Position numbers and translations under genes: made by a program. DNA of 64,000 nucleotides from Rhizobium herbae. GTDB taxonomy: Bacteria; Pseudomonadota; Alphaproteobacteria; Rhizobiales; Rhizobiaceae. Position 1 is the stretch's first letter, and each line of letters opens with the position of its first letter. The stretch spans positions 310,001 through 374,000 of the forward strand of contig NZ_JAEUAO010000001.1 of assembly GCF_019511375.1 (NCBI RefSeq), read 5' to 3'. Shown here piece after piece: positions 1-8,632 of this stretch. The notes under the pieces are model-generated. The model saw only the letters and a program-made list of their open reading frames with translations, did not search any database and had not been told where the DNA came from.

Positions 1-1
1 C

Positions 2-592
2 CCGCCGGCTCTTGCAAAGGCCTATGAAGCCGGGGGGGCTGCCTGCCTTTCGGTGCTCACCGACAGCCCAAGCTTCCAGGGCGCGCCCGAGTTCCTGACG
101 GCGGCGCGAAACGCGTGTTCGCTGCCGGCGCTGCGCAAGGATTTCATGTTCGACACCTATCAGGTTCACGAAGCCCGCGCATGGGGTGCCGACTGCATCC
201 TGCTGATCATGGCATCGCTCAACGACAACGATGCACAAAGGCTCGAGGACGAGGCGTTTTCGCTGGGCATGGACGCGCTTGTCGAGGTCCATGACAAGGA
301 AGAACTCGAGCGCGCGCTAAAGCTTTCTTCGCCGCTCGTCGGCATCAACAATCGCAACCTGAAGACCTTCGAGGTCGATATCGCGCTCTCCGAGGCGTTG
401 GCGCCACTGGTTCCCGCCGACCGGCTGCTGGTCGGCGAAAGCGGCATCTTCACGCATGAGGACTGCAAGCGCCTGGCAAAGAGCGGCATCTCGACCTTCC
501 TCGTCGGCGAAAGCCTGATGCGCAAGGACGATGTCACCGCCGCGACGCGTGCCCTTCTCACCGGTACTGCCGACATTCTGGCCGCCGAGTGA
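2..592 (+). CDS. trpC: indole-3-glycerol phosphate synthase, 5'-truncated by window edge
   Basis: This TIM-barrel enzyme closes the indole ring of tryptophan, converting carboxyphenylamino-deoxyribulose phosphate to indole-3-glycerol phosphate. Only the last 196 residues are in the window; the frame is open to base 2 and begins [21 protein letters not shown], so the start lies upstream. Visible family motifs in order are LRKDF (catalytic Lys), LVEVHD, INNRNL and LVGESGI (phosphate-binding loop). The TGA stop overlaps the moaC ATG by one base, so translation is probably coupled. The trpC-moaC-moeA order is common in Rhizobiaceae. Identification is firm; a start at the internal GTG (base 53) would lose barrel strands and is not credible. 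Confidence 0.96.
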   Translation, partial: PPALAKAYEAGGAACLSVLTDSPSFQGAPEFLTAARNACSLPALRKDFMFDTYQVHEARAWGADCILLIMASLNDNDAQRLEDEAFSLGMDALVEVHDKEELERALKLSSPLVGINNRNLKTFEVDIALSEALAPLVPADRLLVGESGIFTHEDCKRLAKSGISTFLVGESLMRKDDVTAATRALLTGTADILAAE

Positions 593-1080
593 TGACCAAG
601 CCCTCCCTCACCCATATCGGAGCCGGCGGCGAGGCCAATATGGTTGACGTCGGCGACAAGGAAGAAACCGTCCGCATTGCCGTTGCCGAGGGATACATCC
701 GGATGCGGCCGGAAACGCTCGGCCTCATTCTCAAGGGTAATGCCAAGAAAGGCGATGTGATCGCCACCGCGCGTCTCGCCGGCATCATGGCAGCCAAGCA
801 GACGGCCAATCTGATCCCGCTCTGTCATCCGCTGATGCTTTCAAAGATCTCCGTGGAGATTACTCCGGATGAGGCCCTGCCCGGCCTTCGGATCGAGACG
901 ATGGCCAAGCTGACGGGCCGCACCGGCGTCGAAATGGAGGCGCTGACAGCCGCAAGCGTTGCCTGCCTGACGATCTATGACATGGCCAAGGCGGCCGACC
1001 GGGAGATGGAGATCGGCGGCATCCGGCTTGCGCGGAAATCCGGCGGACGTTCGGGCGAGTATGTCCGCAAGGAGGACTGA
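592..1080 (+). CDS. moaC: cyclic pyranopterin monophosphate synthase
   Basis: MoaC acts in the second half of the first step of molybdenum cofactor synthesis, forming cyclic pyranopterin monophosphate from the MoaA product. The protein is 162 residues, the usual length. It shows the conserved N-terminal [16 protein letters not shown] (active-site His) and [14 protein letters not shown] followed by YDMAKAAD, which carries the catalytic Asp/Lys region. The ATG overlaps the trpC stop by one base; a GTG three bases earlier is an alternative. The next gene, moeA, starts on the last base of this stop codon, so the three genes are tightly packed and probably co-transcribed. Confidence 0.96.
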   Translation: MTKPSLTHIGAGGEANMVDVGDKEETVRIAVAEGYIRMRPETLGLILKGNAKKGDVIATARLAGIMAAKQTANLIPLCHPLMLSKISVEITPDEALPGLRIETMAKLTGRTGVEMEALTAASVACLTIYDMAKAADREMEIGGIRLARKSGGRSGEYVRKED

Positions 1081-2303
1081 TGGCGTTGCTGCCTGTTTCG
1101 GAAGCGCTGGACAGGTTGCTCCGTGGAGCAGCGCCTGTACGGCGCAGTGAAATGATCGGGCTGCATGCCGCGGCGGGGCGCGTGCTGTCGGAGGACGTCG
1201 CAGCACGGCTCACACATCCCGCCTTCGACAACTCCGCCATGGATGGTTATGCCGGACGCCATGAGGACTTTGCCGTCGTCGGCGCAGAGCTGACGGTCAT
1301 CGGCCGGTCGGCCGCAGGGCGCGCCTTTCCAGGCCATGTCGGCCCCGGCGAGGTCGTCCGTATCTTCACCGGCGCCCCGGTCCCTTCCGGCGCCGATACG
1401 GTGCTGATCCAGGAAGATGCGCAGATCATTGGCGACCAGCGCATCCGCACCAAGTTCGATCCAGGCAAGGGCCGGCATATCCGCCCGAAAGGACAGGATT
1501 TTTGCGCCGGCGACGTGGTGCTTCGCAAAGGCGATCTGCTGGATGCGGGGCGGCTGACGGTCGCCGCCGGCATGAACCATCCGGAACTTTCGGTCTTCAC
1601 GCGTCCAAGAGTGGCGATCCTCGCGACCGGCGATGAACTCGTGCCTCCAGGAAGCCTTCCCGGACCGGATCAGATCATCGGCTCCAACACCTATGGCATT
1701 GCTGCGATCGCGCGCGACAACGGTGCCGAGGTCATCGATCTCGGAATCGTGCGCGACGACAAGGCGGCCATCGCGGCGGCAGTCGCCCAGGCATGCGCCG
1801 CCGGAGCCGACGTGCTGGTCACTTTGGGCGGCGCTTCGGTCGGAGATCACGATCTGGTCCAATCGACGCTTGTCGCAAGCGGCATGACGCTCGATTTCTG
1901 GCGGATCGCCATGCGCCCCGGCAAGCCGCTGATGGTCGGAACGCTCGACGGCATGACGGTGCTCGGCCTGCCGGGAAACCCCGTGTCGAGCCTCGTCTGC
2001 GCCCTGCTGTTCCTCGAGCCGCTGCTGTGCCATCTCGGCTCCCTGCCCGCGCGCGACCGTCGCGGCAAGGCAAAGACGGTGACGACGCTTCCCGCCAACG
2101 ACAAGCGCCAGGACTATGTACGCGCGCGGCTGTCTCGCGACACCGATGGAACACTCAAGGCGGAGGCGTTTGCGCGCCAGGATTCCTCGATGATGCACGT
2201 CTTTGCCCAGTCCGATTGCCTGATCATCCGGGCGCCTTTTGCGCCGGAAGCGACAGCCGGCACCATCTGCGATATCATGATCCTGCGACACCCGGCTCGC
2301 TGA
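1080..2303 (+). CDS. moeA: molybdopterin molybdenumtransferase
   Basis: MoeA inserts molybdate into adenylylated molybdopterin to finish the molybdenum cofactor. At 407 residues it has the usual MoeA length. The N-terminal domain carries the FDNSAMDGYA signature, the middle molybdopterin-binding domain carries VTLGGASVGDHD and the GLPGNPVS loop, and a short C-terminal beta domain follows. The ATG overlaps the moaC stop (TGATG), consistent with translational coupling. moaC and moeA together supply late cofactor steps; moaA, moaD and moaE are not in the window. Confidence 0.96.
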   Translation: MALLPVSEALDRLLRGAAPVRRSEMIGLHAAAGRVLSEDVAARLTHPAFDNSAMDGYAGRHEDFAVVGAELTVIGRSAAGRAFPGHVGPGEVVRIFTGAPVPSGADTVLIQEDAQIIGDQRIRTKFDPGKGRHIRPKGQDFCAGDVVLRKGDLLDAGRLTVAAGMNHPELSVFTRPRVAILATGDELVPPGSLPGPDQIIGSNTYGIAAIARDNGAEVIDLGIVRDDKAAIAAAVAQACAAGADVLVTLGGASVGDHDLVQSTLVASGMTLDFWRIAMRPGKPLMVGTLDGMTVLGLPGNPVSSLVCALLFLEPLLCHLGSLPARDRRGKAKTVTTLPANDKRQDYVRARLSRDTDGTLKAEAFARQDSSMMHVFAQSDCLIIRAPFAPEATAGTICDIMILRHPAR

Positions 2304-2396
2304 CCGCTTTTCTTCCCGACTTTCCGCCCTTCCCGAACGCCCGCCTGCGCCTATCTACTCTCAGGTAAATGACGGTCGCGCAGGGAAGGAACCGCC

Positions 2397-2543
2397 GTGA
2401 GTCGCAATGCGCTCTACATGATCATCGGGGGGCTCGCCGTCCTCGTCGTGGTCCTCGGGATTTATGTTTATGACAAGGAAACCCAGCAATCAGGCATCGA
2501 ATTGAAGATCGGCGAAGGTGGCGTTTCGATCCAGGAAAACTAA
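2397..2543 (+). CDS. 48-residue single-span membrane protein, unknown function
   Basis: A short frame begins at a GTG preceded by a purine-rich AGGGAAGGA about eight bases upstream and ends in TAA. The peptide starts SRNALYMIIGG, runs through a hydrophobic span of about 18 residues (roughly positions 7 to 24), then a polar tail with DKETQQSG and a Gly-rich end (KIGEGGVSIQEN). This is one transmembrane helix with a short soluble tail. It sits 93 bases after moeA on the same strand and just before a terminator, so it may be co-transcribed. I recognise the type (small conserved rhizobial membrane protein) but know no function. Confidence 0.7.
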   Translation: MSRNALYMIIGGLAVLVVVLGIYVYDKETQQSGIELKIGEGGVSIQEN

Positions 2544-2669
2544 ATAGTCGTCCAGCTTCCGTCATGAGATCGACACGTCAACGCTTTATTAACCAAGATA
2601 GTCGAATAATTCGTCCAGTTGATCTGACTACGGATGGACTAGCAGGTCATACGCCAAGGCGAATCGAGG

Positions 2670-2696
2670 AAAGGTCGGGTCTGTCCCGGCCTTTTT
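2670..2696 (+). terminator. rho-independent terminator after moeA and the small membrane gene
   Basis: Ten-base-pair stem (2670-2679 with 2685-2694, one G-T wobble) with a 5-base loop, running directly into a T tract. It lies between the plus-strand moeA group and the end of the minus-strand CNNM gene, so it could serve both directions. Confidence 0.75.
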
Positions 2697-2720
2697 GCTT
2701 TTCAAGAAAACAGTTCCGCT

Positions 2721-3995
2721 TCAATGGGCAGCGCGCGAGACGAGGATCTTGTCGATGCGGCGGCCGTCCATATCGAGGACCTCGAAGCGGTAGCCGAAGG
2801 CCTCCGTCACATCGCCCTCTTCCGGGTTCTTGCGCAATTGCTGCACGAGGAAACCGGAGATCGTTTCATAATTTCCGTCCGAATCGATTTCATCGATGCC
2901 AATCGTCAGATGGATTTCGTCGATCGGCGTACGCCCGTCGACCAGGTAGGAGCCGTCCTCGCGAGGGCGAATCAGCGCGTGTTCGATGTCGTCGTAGTTG
3001 GACGGCAGCACCCCGACGATCGCCTCAAGAATATCGGCCGTGGTGATGATCCCTTCGATGCTGCCATATTCGTCGACGATCATGGCCATGTTGATATGCG
3101 ACGACTTGAAGGCTTCGAGCGCCTTCAAGCAGGAGGCCGTTTCCGGCAAGGTGTGAATATCCTTGATGAAGTTGCGAAGATTGAAGCCCCTGCCCGGCGC
3201 GTTCAGCACTTCCTTGACGAGGACCGCGCCCAGCACTTCACCATTGGCGTCGATGACCGGATAGCGAGAATGCGAGGATTGCTCGATCTTGGCGCGGATC
3301 GTATCGAGACTATCGGTCACTTCGATGAAGCTCACTTCGGTGCGGTGCGTCATGATCGATTTGACGTTGCGGTCGCCGAGCCGAATGATCCGCCTCAGCA
3401 TCTCGTGTTCCGACTTCTCGATTGCACCGCTTTCGACGCCCTCGGCCATGATCGCCTGGACTTCCTCTTCCGTCACATGGTCGCTGTCGCTCGATACGCC
3501 GAACATCCGCATGAAAAGCGCTGCCGACATTTCGAACAGGTAGACGATTGGGGCCGCGAGCCGAGAGAGCAGCAGCATCGGCGGCGCGACGAACATCGCC
3601 ACGCCTTCCGAGTTCTTCAGGGCCAGCTGCTTCGGGATAAGCTCGCCGATCACCACCGACATATAGGTGATGAATGTCACGACAACCGCAACCGCGACCG
3701 GGCTGCCATAGGGGTTGATCCAACTGACGGCGTTGAGCCACGGCGCGATTTTTTCGGCGATGGTGGCACCACCGTAGGTACCTGCCAGCGTCCCGACCAG
3801 CGTGATGCCGACCTGGACGGTGGAGAGGAATTTGCCGGGGTCTTCGGCAAGTCGGAGAGCCAGTTCAGCGCGGCCGTTGCCCTGTTTTGCCATCTGCCGC
3901 AGCAGCGGCCGGCTTGCCGATACGATTGCCATTTCCGAAAGCGCAAAGAAAGCGTTGATCAATAAGAGCACGAAAATGACGATCAGTTCGAACAT
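2721..3995 (-). CDS. CNNM/CorC-HlyC family membrane protein with CBS domains
   Basis: Hemolysin-family (CNNM/CorC) integral membrane protein of 424 residues. In order it has an N-terminal DUF21/CNNM transmembrane region (opening MFELIVIFVLLLINAFFALSE, about residues 1-190), a tandem CBS pair (about 205-330, with SIMTHRTEV and HSRYPVIDANGEVLG) and a C-terminal CorC/HlyC domain (about 345-424, containing SYLVDGRTPIDEI). Relatives are linked to magnesium or cobalt efflux and divalent metal homeostasis; the older haemolysin label is not a function. The start at 3995 is preferred because the hydrophobic helix begins there and a GAGGG site precedes it. The frame continues upstream but has no membrane-protein character. 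Confidence 0.88.
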   Translation of the reverse strand: MFELIVIFVLLLINAFFALSEMAIVSASRPLLRQMAKQGNGRAELALRLAEDPGKFLSTVQVGITLVGTLAGTYGGATIAEKIAPWLNAVSWINPYGSPVAVAVVVTFITYMSVVIGELIPKQLALKNSEGVAMFVAPPMLLLSRLAAPIVYLFEMSAALFMRMFGVSSDSDHVTEEEVQAIMAEGVESGAIEKSEHEMLRRIIRLGDRNVKSIMTHRTEVSFIEVTDSLDTIRAKIEQSSHSRYPVIDANGEVLGAVLVKEVLNAPGRGFNLRNFIKDIHTLPETASCLKALEAFKSSHINMAMIVDEYGSIEGIITTADILEAIVGVLPSNYDDIEHALIRPREDGSYLVDGRTPIDEIHLTIGIDEIDSDGNYETISGFLVQQLRKNPEEGDVTEAFGYRFEVLDMDGRRIDKILVSRAAH

Positions 3996-4170
3996 AACCC
4001 TCAGACACCATTGATGGAGATCTGCGCAACGGATACGCGGCGCACATGCTGTAGTCCTACCAAATAGGCGGAAGATGCCATTGCAGCAAGGCAGCAACGG
4101 CACAATTGACGCCAAAAGGCGCAAATCGTCGGAACGAACACGTCCGGGTTTTGCTGCCGAACGCTACATC

Positions 4171-4935
4171 CTATCGGCTGGCGGACTGCGTTTCACCATG
4201 GTCCCGCAGTGACTCGCGAATGCGGTCCCGGCCGACGCGGATGACATTCTCCATAGCCGCGCGTGCGCCGGCCTCGTCGCGCCGGCTGATCTGCTCGACG
4301 ATGCGGATATGGGTACGCGCGACATCGTCGATGAGCTCGCGGTCAGAGGCAGGCGAGCTCAGCTTGAAGATGCCCACCAGCGCGGCCTCGATCAGGCTGC
4401 CGACGGTACGCATGAACGGGTTGCCGGAAGCCTCGAGTATAGCCAGATGTAAGCGCAGATCGGCCATGGCCAGCGTCTCGGCGGTGTGCTCGGGGTCACC
4501 CATGGCAACTGCCAGCCGCATCATGCCGCTGATTTGCGCTTCTGTGGCATTGACCGCGGCAAGACCTGCCGCATGCGGCTCGAAGGCCATCCGGATCTCG
4601 CTGAGGTGATAAAGAAATTCCTCATCGACCCCGCGGTGAAAATGCCAGGTCAGCACATCGCCATCGAACAGGTTCCACTGGTTCTTGGCGGTGACGCGTG
4701 TTCCGATGCGGGCGCGCGGCACGATCAGGCCCTTTGCCGCCAAGGTCTTCATTGCCTCGCGCAACACCGTGCGGGAAACCTTGAACCGCATGGCAAGCTC
4801 CGGGTCGCCGGGCAGGATGGAGCCAACCGGAAACTCTCCCGAGACAATGGCTTTGCCCAGTTCGTCCACCACCTGCGCGTGGCTTGTGCGCGTCTTGGTG
4901 CCGGTAATGACGGTTTCGAGCAGACCCTTGCGCAA
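4171..4935 (-). CDS. GntR/FadR-family transcriptional regulator
   Basis: A 254-residue FadR-subfamily regulator. The N-terminal winged helix (about 15-80) shows LPGDPELAMRFKVSRTVLREAMKTL, split here as the conserved recognition helix region SRTVLREAMK. The C-terminal all-helical FCD effector domain (about 95-230) carries Asp/His positions that usually bind a metal and a sugar acid or similar ligand. The gene starts 12 bases after the last permease of the ytfQRT-yjfF-like operon, on the same strand, so it is probably its co-transcribed autoregulator. The perfect 8-3-8 palindrome at 9639-9657 is its likely operator; this link is inferred. Confidence 0.88.
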   Translation of the reverse strand: MRKGLLETVITGTKTRTSHAQVVDELGKAIVSGEFPVGSILPGDPELAMRFKVSRTVLREAMKTLAAKGLIVPRARIGTRVTAKNQWNLFDGDVLTWHFHRGVDEEFLYHLSEIRMAFEPHAAGLAAVNATEAQISGMMRLAVAMGDPEHTAETLAMADLRLHLAILEASGNPFMRTVGSLIEAALVGIFKLSSPASDRELIDDVARTHIRIVEQISRRDEAGARAAMENVIRVGRDRIRESLRDHGETQSASR

Positions 4936-4947
4936 GTAACTCCCTCC

Positions 4948-5916
4948 TCAGGAATACCTCTTGTTCTGGCGTGACAACAACAGGATCGCCTTTTGCATCA
5001 GTATAAATGCAAACAGCAAAGCACCGATCAGAATTTTCGTCCACCAACTCGATAGCGAGCCATCGAACGTGATGTAGGTCTGGATCAGTCCCTGGATCAA
5101 AACGCCGACGAGTGTTCCTCCAACAAAGCCGGCGCCCCCTGTCAGAAGCGTTCCCCCGATTACCACCGCGGCAATCGCATCCAGCTCGACCCCTACCGTG
5201 GCGAGCGAATAACCTGCTGATGTGTATAGGGAATAAACGATTCCCGAAAGCCCGGCGAGAAAGCCCGAGAGCCCATAGATCAGAATCGTCGTCCGCCCTA
5301 CCGGAACGCCCATCAAAGCCGAGGTCTGTGCACCGCCGCCAAGCGCGTAGACGTTGGTGCCGAAGCGTGTGCGCTGCGCAAGCAGGATGCCGAGGGCGAA
5401 GACCAGAACCATCAGTCCGCCGATCAGGGTGATCCGGCCGCCGCCCGGCAGTTTGTAGTAGAAGCCCTTCATCGCGGCGTAGAACGGATGCTTGATCGGA
5501 ATCGAATCGATCGACAGCACGAAGGCCATGCCGCGCGCCAGGAACATGCCGGCGAGCGTGACGATGAAGGCCGGCATTTCCAGATAGTGGATGATCGCGC
5601 CCATGATGGCACCGAACAGCGTGGTGATCACCAGAACCAGGGCGAACGCCGCGAGCGGGTGTATGCTCGTGCTTTCCAGCATGACCGCAAGGAAGATGCC
5701 TGTGAAGGCAATCACCGAGCCGATCGACAGGTCGATGCCGCCGGACAGAATGACGAAGGTCATGCCGACGGCAGCGATACCGAGGAAGGCGTTGTCGGTC
5801 AGCAGATTGCCAACCACGCGTGTCGACAGGATGTTCGGATACTGCGCCGCGCAAACCGCATAGGAAACGATGAAGATGACGATGGTCGCAATCAGCGGAA
5901 GGTATTTCTGGTTCAT
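4948..5916 (-). CDS. yjfF: sugar ABC transporter permease, YjfF-like
   Basis: Inner-membrane permease of the BPD_transp_2 (RbsC/AraH) family, 322 residues, very hydrophobic throughout. It has the family signature FVILSGGIDLSIGSV near residue 60-75, matching the E. coli galactofuranose importer subunit YjfF. It pairs with the YtfT-like permease encoded just upstream, whose stop overlaps this ATG by four bases (ATGA). The start at MNQKYLPL is chosen for that overlap. Substrate is inferred from similarity to YtfQRT-YjfF (galactofuranose); other sugars are possible. Confidence 0.88.
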   Translation of the reverse strand: MNQKYLPLIATIVIFIVSYAVCAAQYPNILSTRVVGNLLTDNAFLGIAAVGMTFVILSGGIDLSIGSVIAFTGIFLAVMLESTSIHPLAAFALVLVITTLFGAIMGAIIHYLEMPAFIVTLAGMFLARGMAFVLSIDSIPIKHPFYAAMKGFYYKLPGGGRITLIGGLMVLVFALGILLAQRTRFGTNVYALGGGAQTSALMGVPVGRTTILIYGLSGFLAGLSGIVYSLYTSAGYSLATVGVELDAIAAVVIGGTLLTGGAGFVGGTLVGVLIQGLIQTYITFDGSLSSWWTKILIGALLFAFILMQKAILLLSRQNKRYS

Positions 5917-6911
5917 CGGACGGATTTTCGGCTGAGGAAGGTCACGCCGGCCTGCACACGCGGCGACTGGATGACGAGGATGATGACGATGATGGCGGCC
6001 TTGATGATCAGGTTGAACTCCGGCGGAAAGCCTGAGAGCAGGATGCCGGTATTCACCGCCTGGATGATCATCGCGCCTGCCAGCGAGGCGATGATGCTGA
6101 ACCGGCCGCCGAGCAGTGATGTGCCCCCGACGACGACCGCGAGGATGGCGTCGAGTTCCAGCCAAAGCCCCGCATTGTTGGCATCCGCGCCCTTGATATC
6201 GGCAGTGACGATCAGCCCGGCAATCGCCGCACAGAGACCCGAAAGCATATAGGCCGCCATCAGCAGAAGCGGTGTCTGGATGCCCGAGAGCGTACTGGCG
6301 CGGCGGTTGATGCCAACGGCTTCGATCAGCATCCCGAGCGCCGTGCGCCGGACCAGCAGCGTGACCGCAATGCCGAATACCAGCCATATGACGACGGGCA
6401 TCGGCAGGCCTGCGAAAGCGCCGCTGCCGATGAAGATGAGGCCCGGGTCGTTGAAGGTGAGGATCGCCCCCTCGGTCACCAGCTGGGCGATGCCGCGTCC
6501 GGCGACCATCAGCACGAGCGTGGCGATGATCGGCTGGATGTTGAGAACCGAGACGAGAAAGCCGTTCCAGACGCCGCAGACAAGGCCCGTGCCGATGGCG
6601 AGCAACAAGGTGACTGTCAGCGGATCGCCCCGTACGCTGGAGGCGGCGGCCACGGCGCCGCAGATCGCCATGACGGCACCGACGGACAGGTCGATCCCTT
6701 TGGTGGCGATGACGACGGTCATGCCGACTGCCAGAAGAGCGACGGGAGCGCCGCGGTTGAGAATGTCGATAACGCTGCCGTAGAGCCGGCCGTTCTGGAT
6801 TTCCAAGGCGAAGAAACCGGGAAAAACCAGCCAGATCAGCAAAAGGATGATTGTCAGCGCGACAAGCTGGGGAAGCAATCGGTGGCCGAAGCGGAGTGCA
6901 CTTTCAATCAT
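5913..6911 (-). CDS. ytfT: sugar ABC transporter permease, YtfT-like
   Basis: A 332-residue BPD_transp_2 permease. Many membrane spans are visible, with the family signature VIATKGIDLSVGAVMA at about residues 67-82 and GTSLLGGRFS towards the C-terminus. It overlaps the ATPase gene upstream and the YjfF-like gene downstream by four bases each, so the four transporter genes form a translationally coupled operon. It would form a heterodimeric membrane channel with the YjfF-like protein. Substrate assignment follows the E. coli galactofuranose system and is inference. Confidence 0.88.
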   Translation of the reverse strand: MIESALRFGHRLLPQLVALTIILLLIWLVFPGFFALEIQNGRLYGSVIDILNRGAPVALLAVGMTVVIATKGIDLSVGAVMAICGAVAAASSVRGDPLTVTLLLAIGTGLVCGVWNGFLVSVLNIQPIIATLVLMVAGRGIAQLVTEGAILTFNDPGLIFIGSGAFAGLPMPVVIWLVFGIAVTLLVRRTALGMLIEAVGINRRASTLSGIQTPLLLMAAYMLSGLCAAIAGLIVTADIKGADANNAGLWLELDAILAVVVGGTSLLGGRFSIIASLAGAMIIQAVNTGILLSGFPPEFNLIIKAAIIVIILVIQSPRVQAGVTFLSRKSVR

Positions 6912-8431
6912 GGATGTTCTCCCGCGCCGGGCGCGGCGGCGATGGCATTGACGATATGTTCCGTGGTGATCTCGCTGCCGGTCAGTTCCGCCACATGCGC
7001 ACGGTCCCTGAGGACGAGGACCCGCGAACTATAGGCCACGAGCTCCTCGAGCTCGGACGAAATGACGATCAGCGACATGCCTTGTGCACACAGCTCGCGG
7101 ATCAGCCGAATGATCTCCGCATGGGCGCCGACATCGATGCCGCGCGTCGGTTCGTCGAGAATGAGAAACTCCGGATTCGTCGCCAGCCAGCGCGCCAGGA
7201 TGGCCTTCTGCTGATTGCCGCCGGACAGAAGTCTGATCGGCTTCTCGCGGTCGCTGGTGCGGATGTCGAGCGCTTTGATGTAGCGGTCCGCCAGGGCGTT
7301 CTGTTCCGCCGCAGACAGGGGACGCGCCCAGCCGCGGCGCGCCTGCAGGGCAAGCGCGATGTTTTCGCGCACCGACAATTCGCCGATGATCCCGTCGACC
7401 TTGCGGTCCTCGGGGCAGAAGCCGAACCGCGCGGCGATCGCGGCCCGCGGCGATGACAGGTTGGCGGGCTTGCCACCGATTTCGGCGGTGCCGCTGTCGG
7501 CCTTGTGGACACCGAACAATAGTTCCGCCGTTTCGGTGCGCCCCGAGCCCAACAGGCCGGCGATACCGACGACCTCGCCCTTGCGTACGTCAAGATCGAA
7601 AGGCTTGATCGTGCCGGCCTTGCCATAGTTGGAAAAACGAAACTGAACCGGTCCGCTGGATGATTCGGCTTCCGCCACGGCCTTCTCGGCGGATTGAAGC
7701 TCGTGGCCGAGCATCATGGTCACGAGCTCGCGCCGCGGTAACGATGCGGTCTCTCGTGTGCCGACCAGCTGGCCGTTGCGCAACACGGTGATTCGGTCAG
7801 TGAGGTCATAGACCTGCTCGAGGAAATGGGTGATGAAGACGATCCCCAGTCCCCGCGCCCTGAGGTCGCGGACGATGCGAAACAGCATCTCCACTTCCTG
7901 CGCATCGAGGCTGGCGGTCGGCTCGTCGAGGATCAGCACCTTGCCGGAAAGGTCGACGGCCCTGGCGATCGCCACGACCTGCTGGATCGCCACCGAAAAG
8001 CTGCCGAGCGCCGCGGAAACGTTGATATTGATGCCGTACTGCGCCAGAAGCGCGTTGGCACGCTTCTTCATCTCGCCAGTCTGGACAAGACCGAAGCGGC
8101 GCGGCTGACGACCGAGAAAGAGATTTTCGGCGACGCTCAGATTCCCGAGCAGATTGACTTCCTGGTAGACGGTACCGATCCCCAGCTTCTGGGCATCAAG
8201 GGTATCGTGCGGATCGATCTCTGTACCGTCGAGCGTCAGCGTCCCGGCATCGCGGCGGTAGGCGCCGGTCATGCATTTGATCAGTGTGGATTTGCCTGCC
8301 CCGTTCTCACCGAGAAGGGCATGGACTTCACCGCGACGGAGCGAGAAATTGACTTTGTCGAGCGCGACCGCGCCCGGAAAGGTTTTCACGATCCCGACGG
8401 CCGTCAGAATGTCGTTGGTATTGTTGAGCAT
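6908..8431 (-). CDS. ytfR: sugar ABC transporter ATP-binding protein, YtfR-like
   Basis: Cytoplasmic ATPase with two fused ABC domains, 507 residues, as in RbsA, MglA and YtfR. The first domain has Walker A GENGAGKS at 41-48, a degenerate signature (GSFSVAIQQ) and Walker B ILDEPTASLD. The second has a degenerate P-loop region (GLLGSGRTE), signature LLSGGNQQK and Walker B ILDEPTRGID, the usual asymmetry of the family. The start at MLNNTND (8431) is chosen because upstream residues show no ABC homology and the separation from ytfQ holds an intercistronic stem-loop. Confidence 0.9.
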   Translation of the reverse strand: MLNNTNDILTAVGIVKTFPGAVALDKVNFSLRRGEVHALLGENGAGKSTLIKCMTGAYRRDAGTLTLDGTEIDPHDTLDAQKLGIGTVYQEVNLLGNLSVAENLFLGRQPRRFGLVQTGEMKKRANALLAQYGININVSAALGSFSVAIQQVVAIARAVDLSGKVLILDEPTASLDAQEVEMLFRIVRDLRARGLGIVFITHFLEQVYDLTDRITVLRNGQLVGTRETASLPRRELVTMMLGHELQSAEKAVAEAESSSGPVQFRFSNYGKAGTIKPFDLDVRKGEVVGIAGLLGSGRTETAELLFGVHKADSGTAEIGGKPANLSSPRAAIAARFGFCPEDRKVDGIIGELSVRENIALALQARRGWARPLSAAEQNALADRYIKALDIRTSDREKPIRLLSGGNQQKAILARWLATNPEFLILDEPTRGIDVGAHAEIIRLIRELCAQGMSLIVISSELEELVAYSSRVLVLRDRAHVAELTGSEITTEHIVNAIAAAPGAGEHP

Positions 8432-8580
8432 GAAAACCAGCGTCCCAGGAAAACGTAGGTCACCCGTAAAGTACGGGCTGCCGCAGGCAATGGCATCGGC
8501 AGTGGACATCCGAAGCCTGTCGGACTGGCGGCAAGCCAGCAGCCTTGAGGCGATCATGCCGGCATCGCTTTGCGGCTGGC

Positions 8581-8604
8581 GCTTCCTGCCCGCAGGCGGG
8601 AAGC
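8581..8604 (-). terminator. intercistronic stem-loop between ytfQ and ytfR
   Basis: A ten-pair stem with one mismatch and a 4-base loop lies 29 bases after the ytfQ stop, without a T tract. Such hairpins after a binding-protein gene often protect the upstream mRNA 3' end or partly terminate, making more binding protein than ATPase. That role is inferred. Confidence 0.5.
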
Positions 8605-8632
8605 GTCAGCGTCCAGCAATGCCGGCAGCCAA

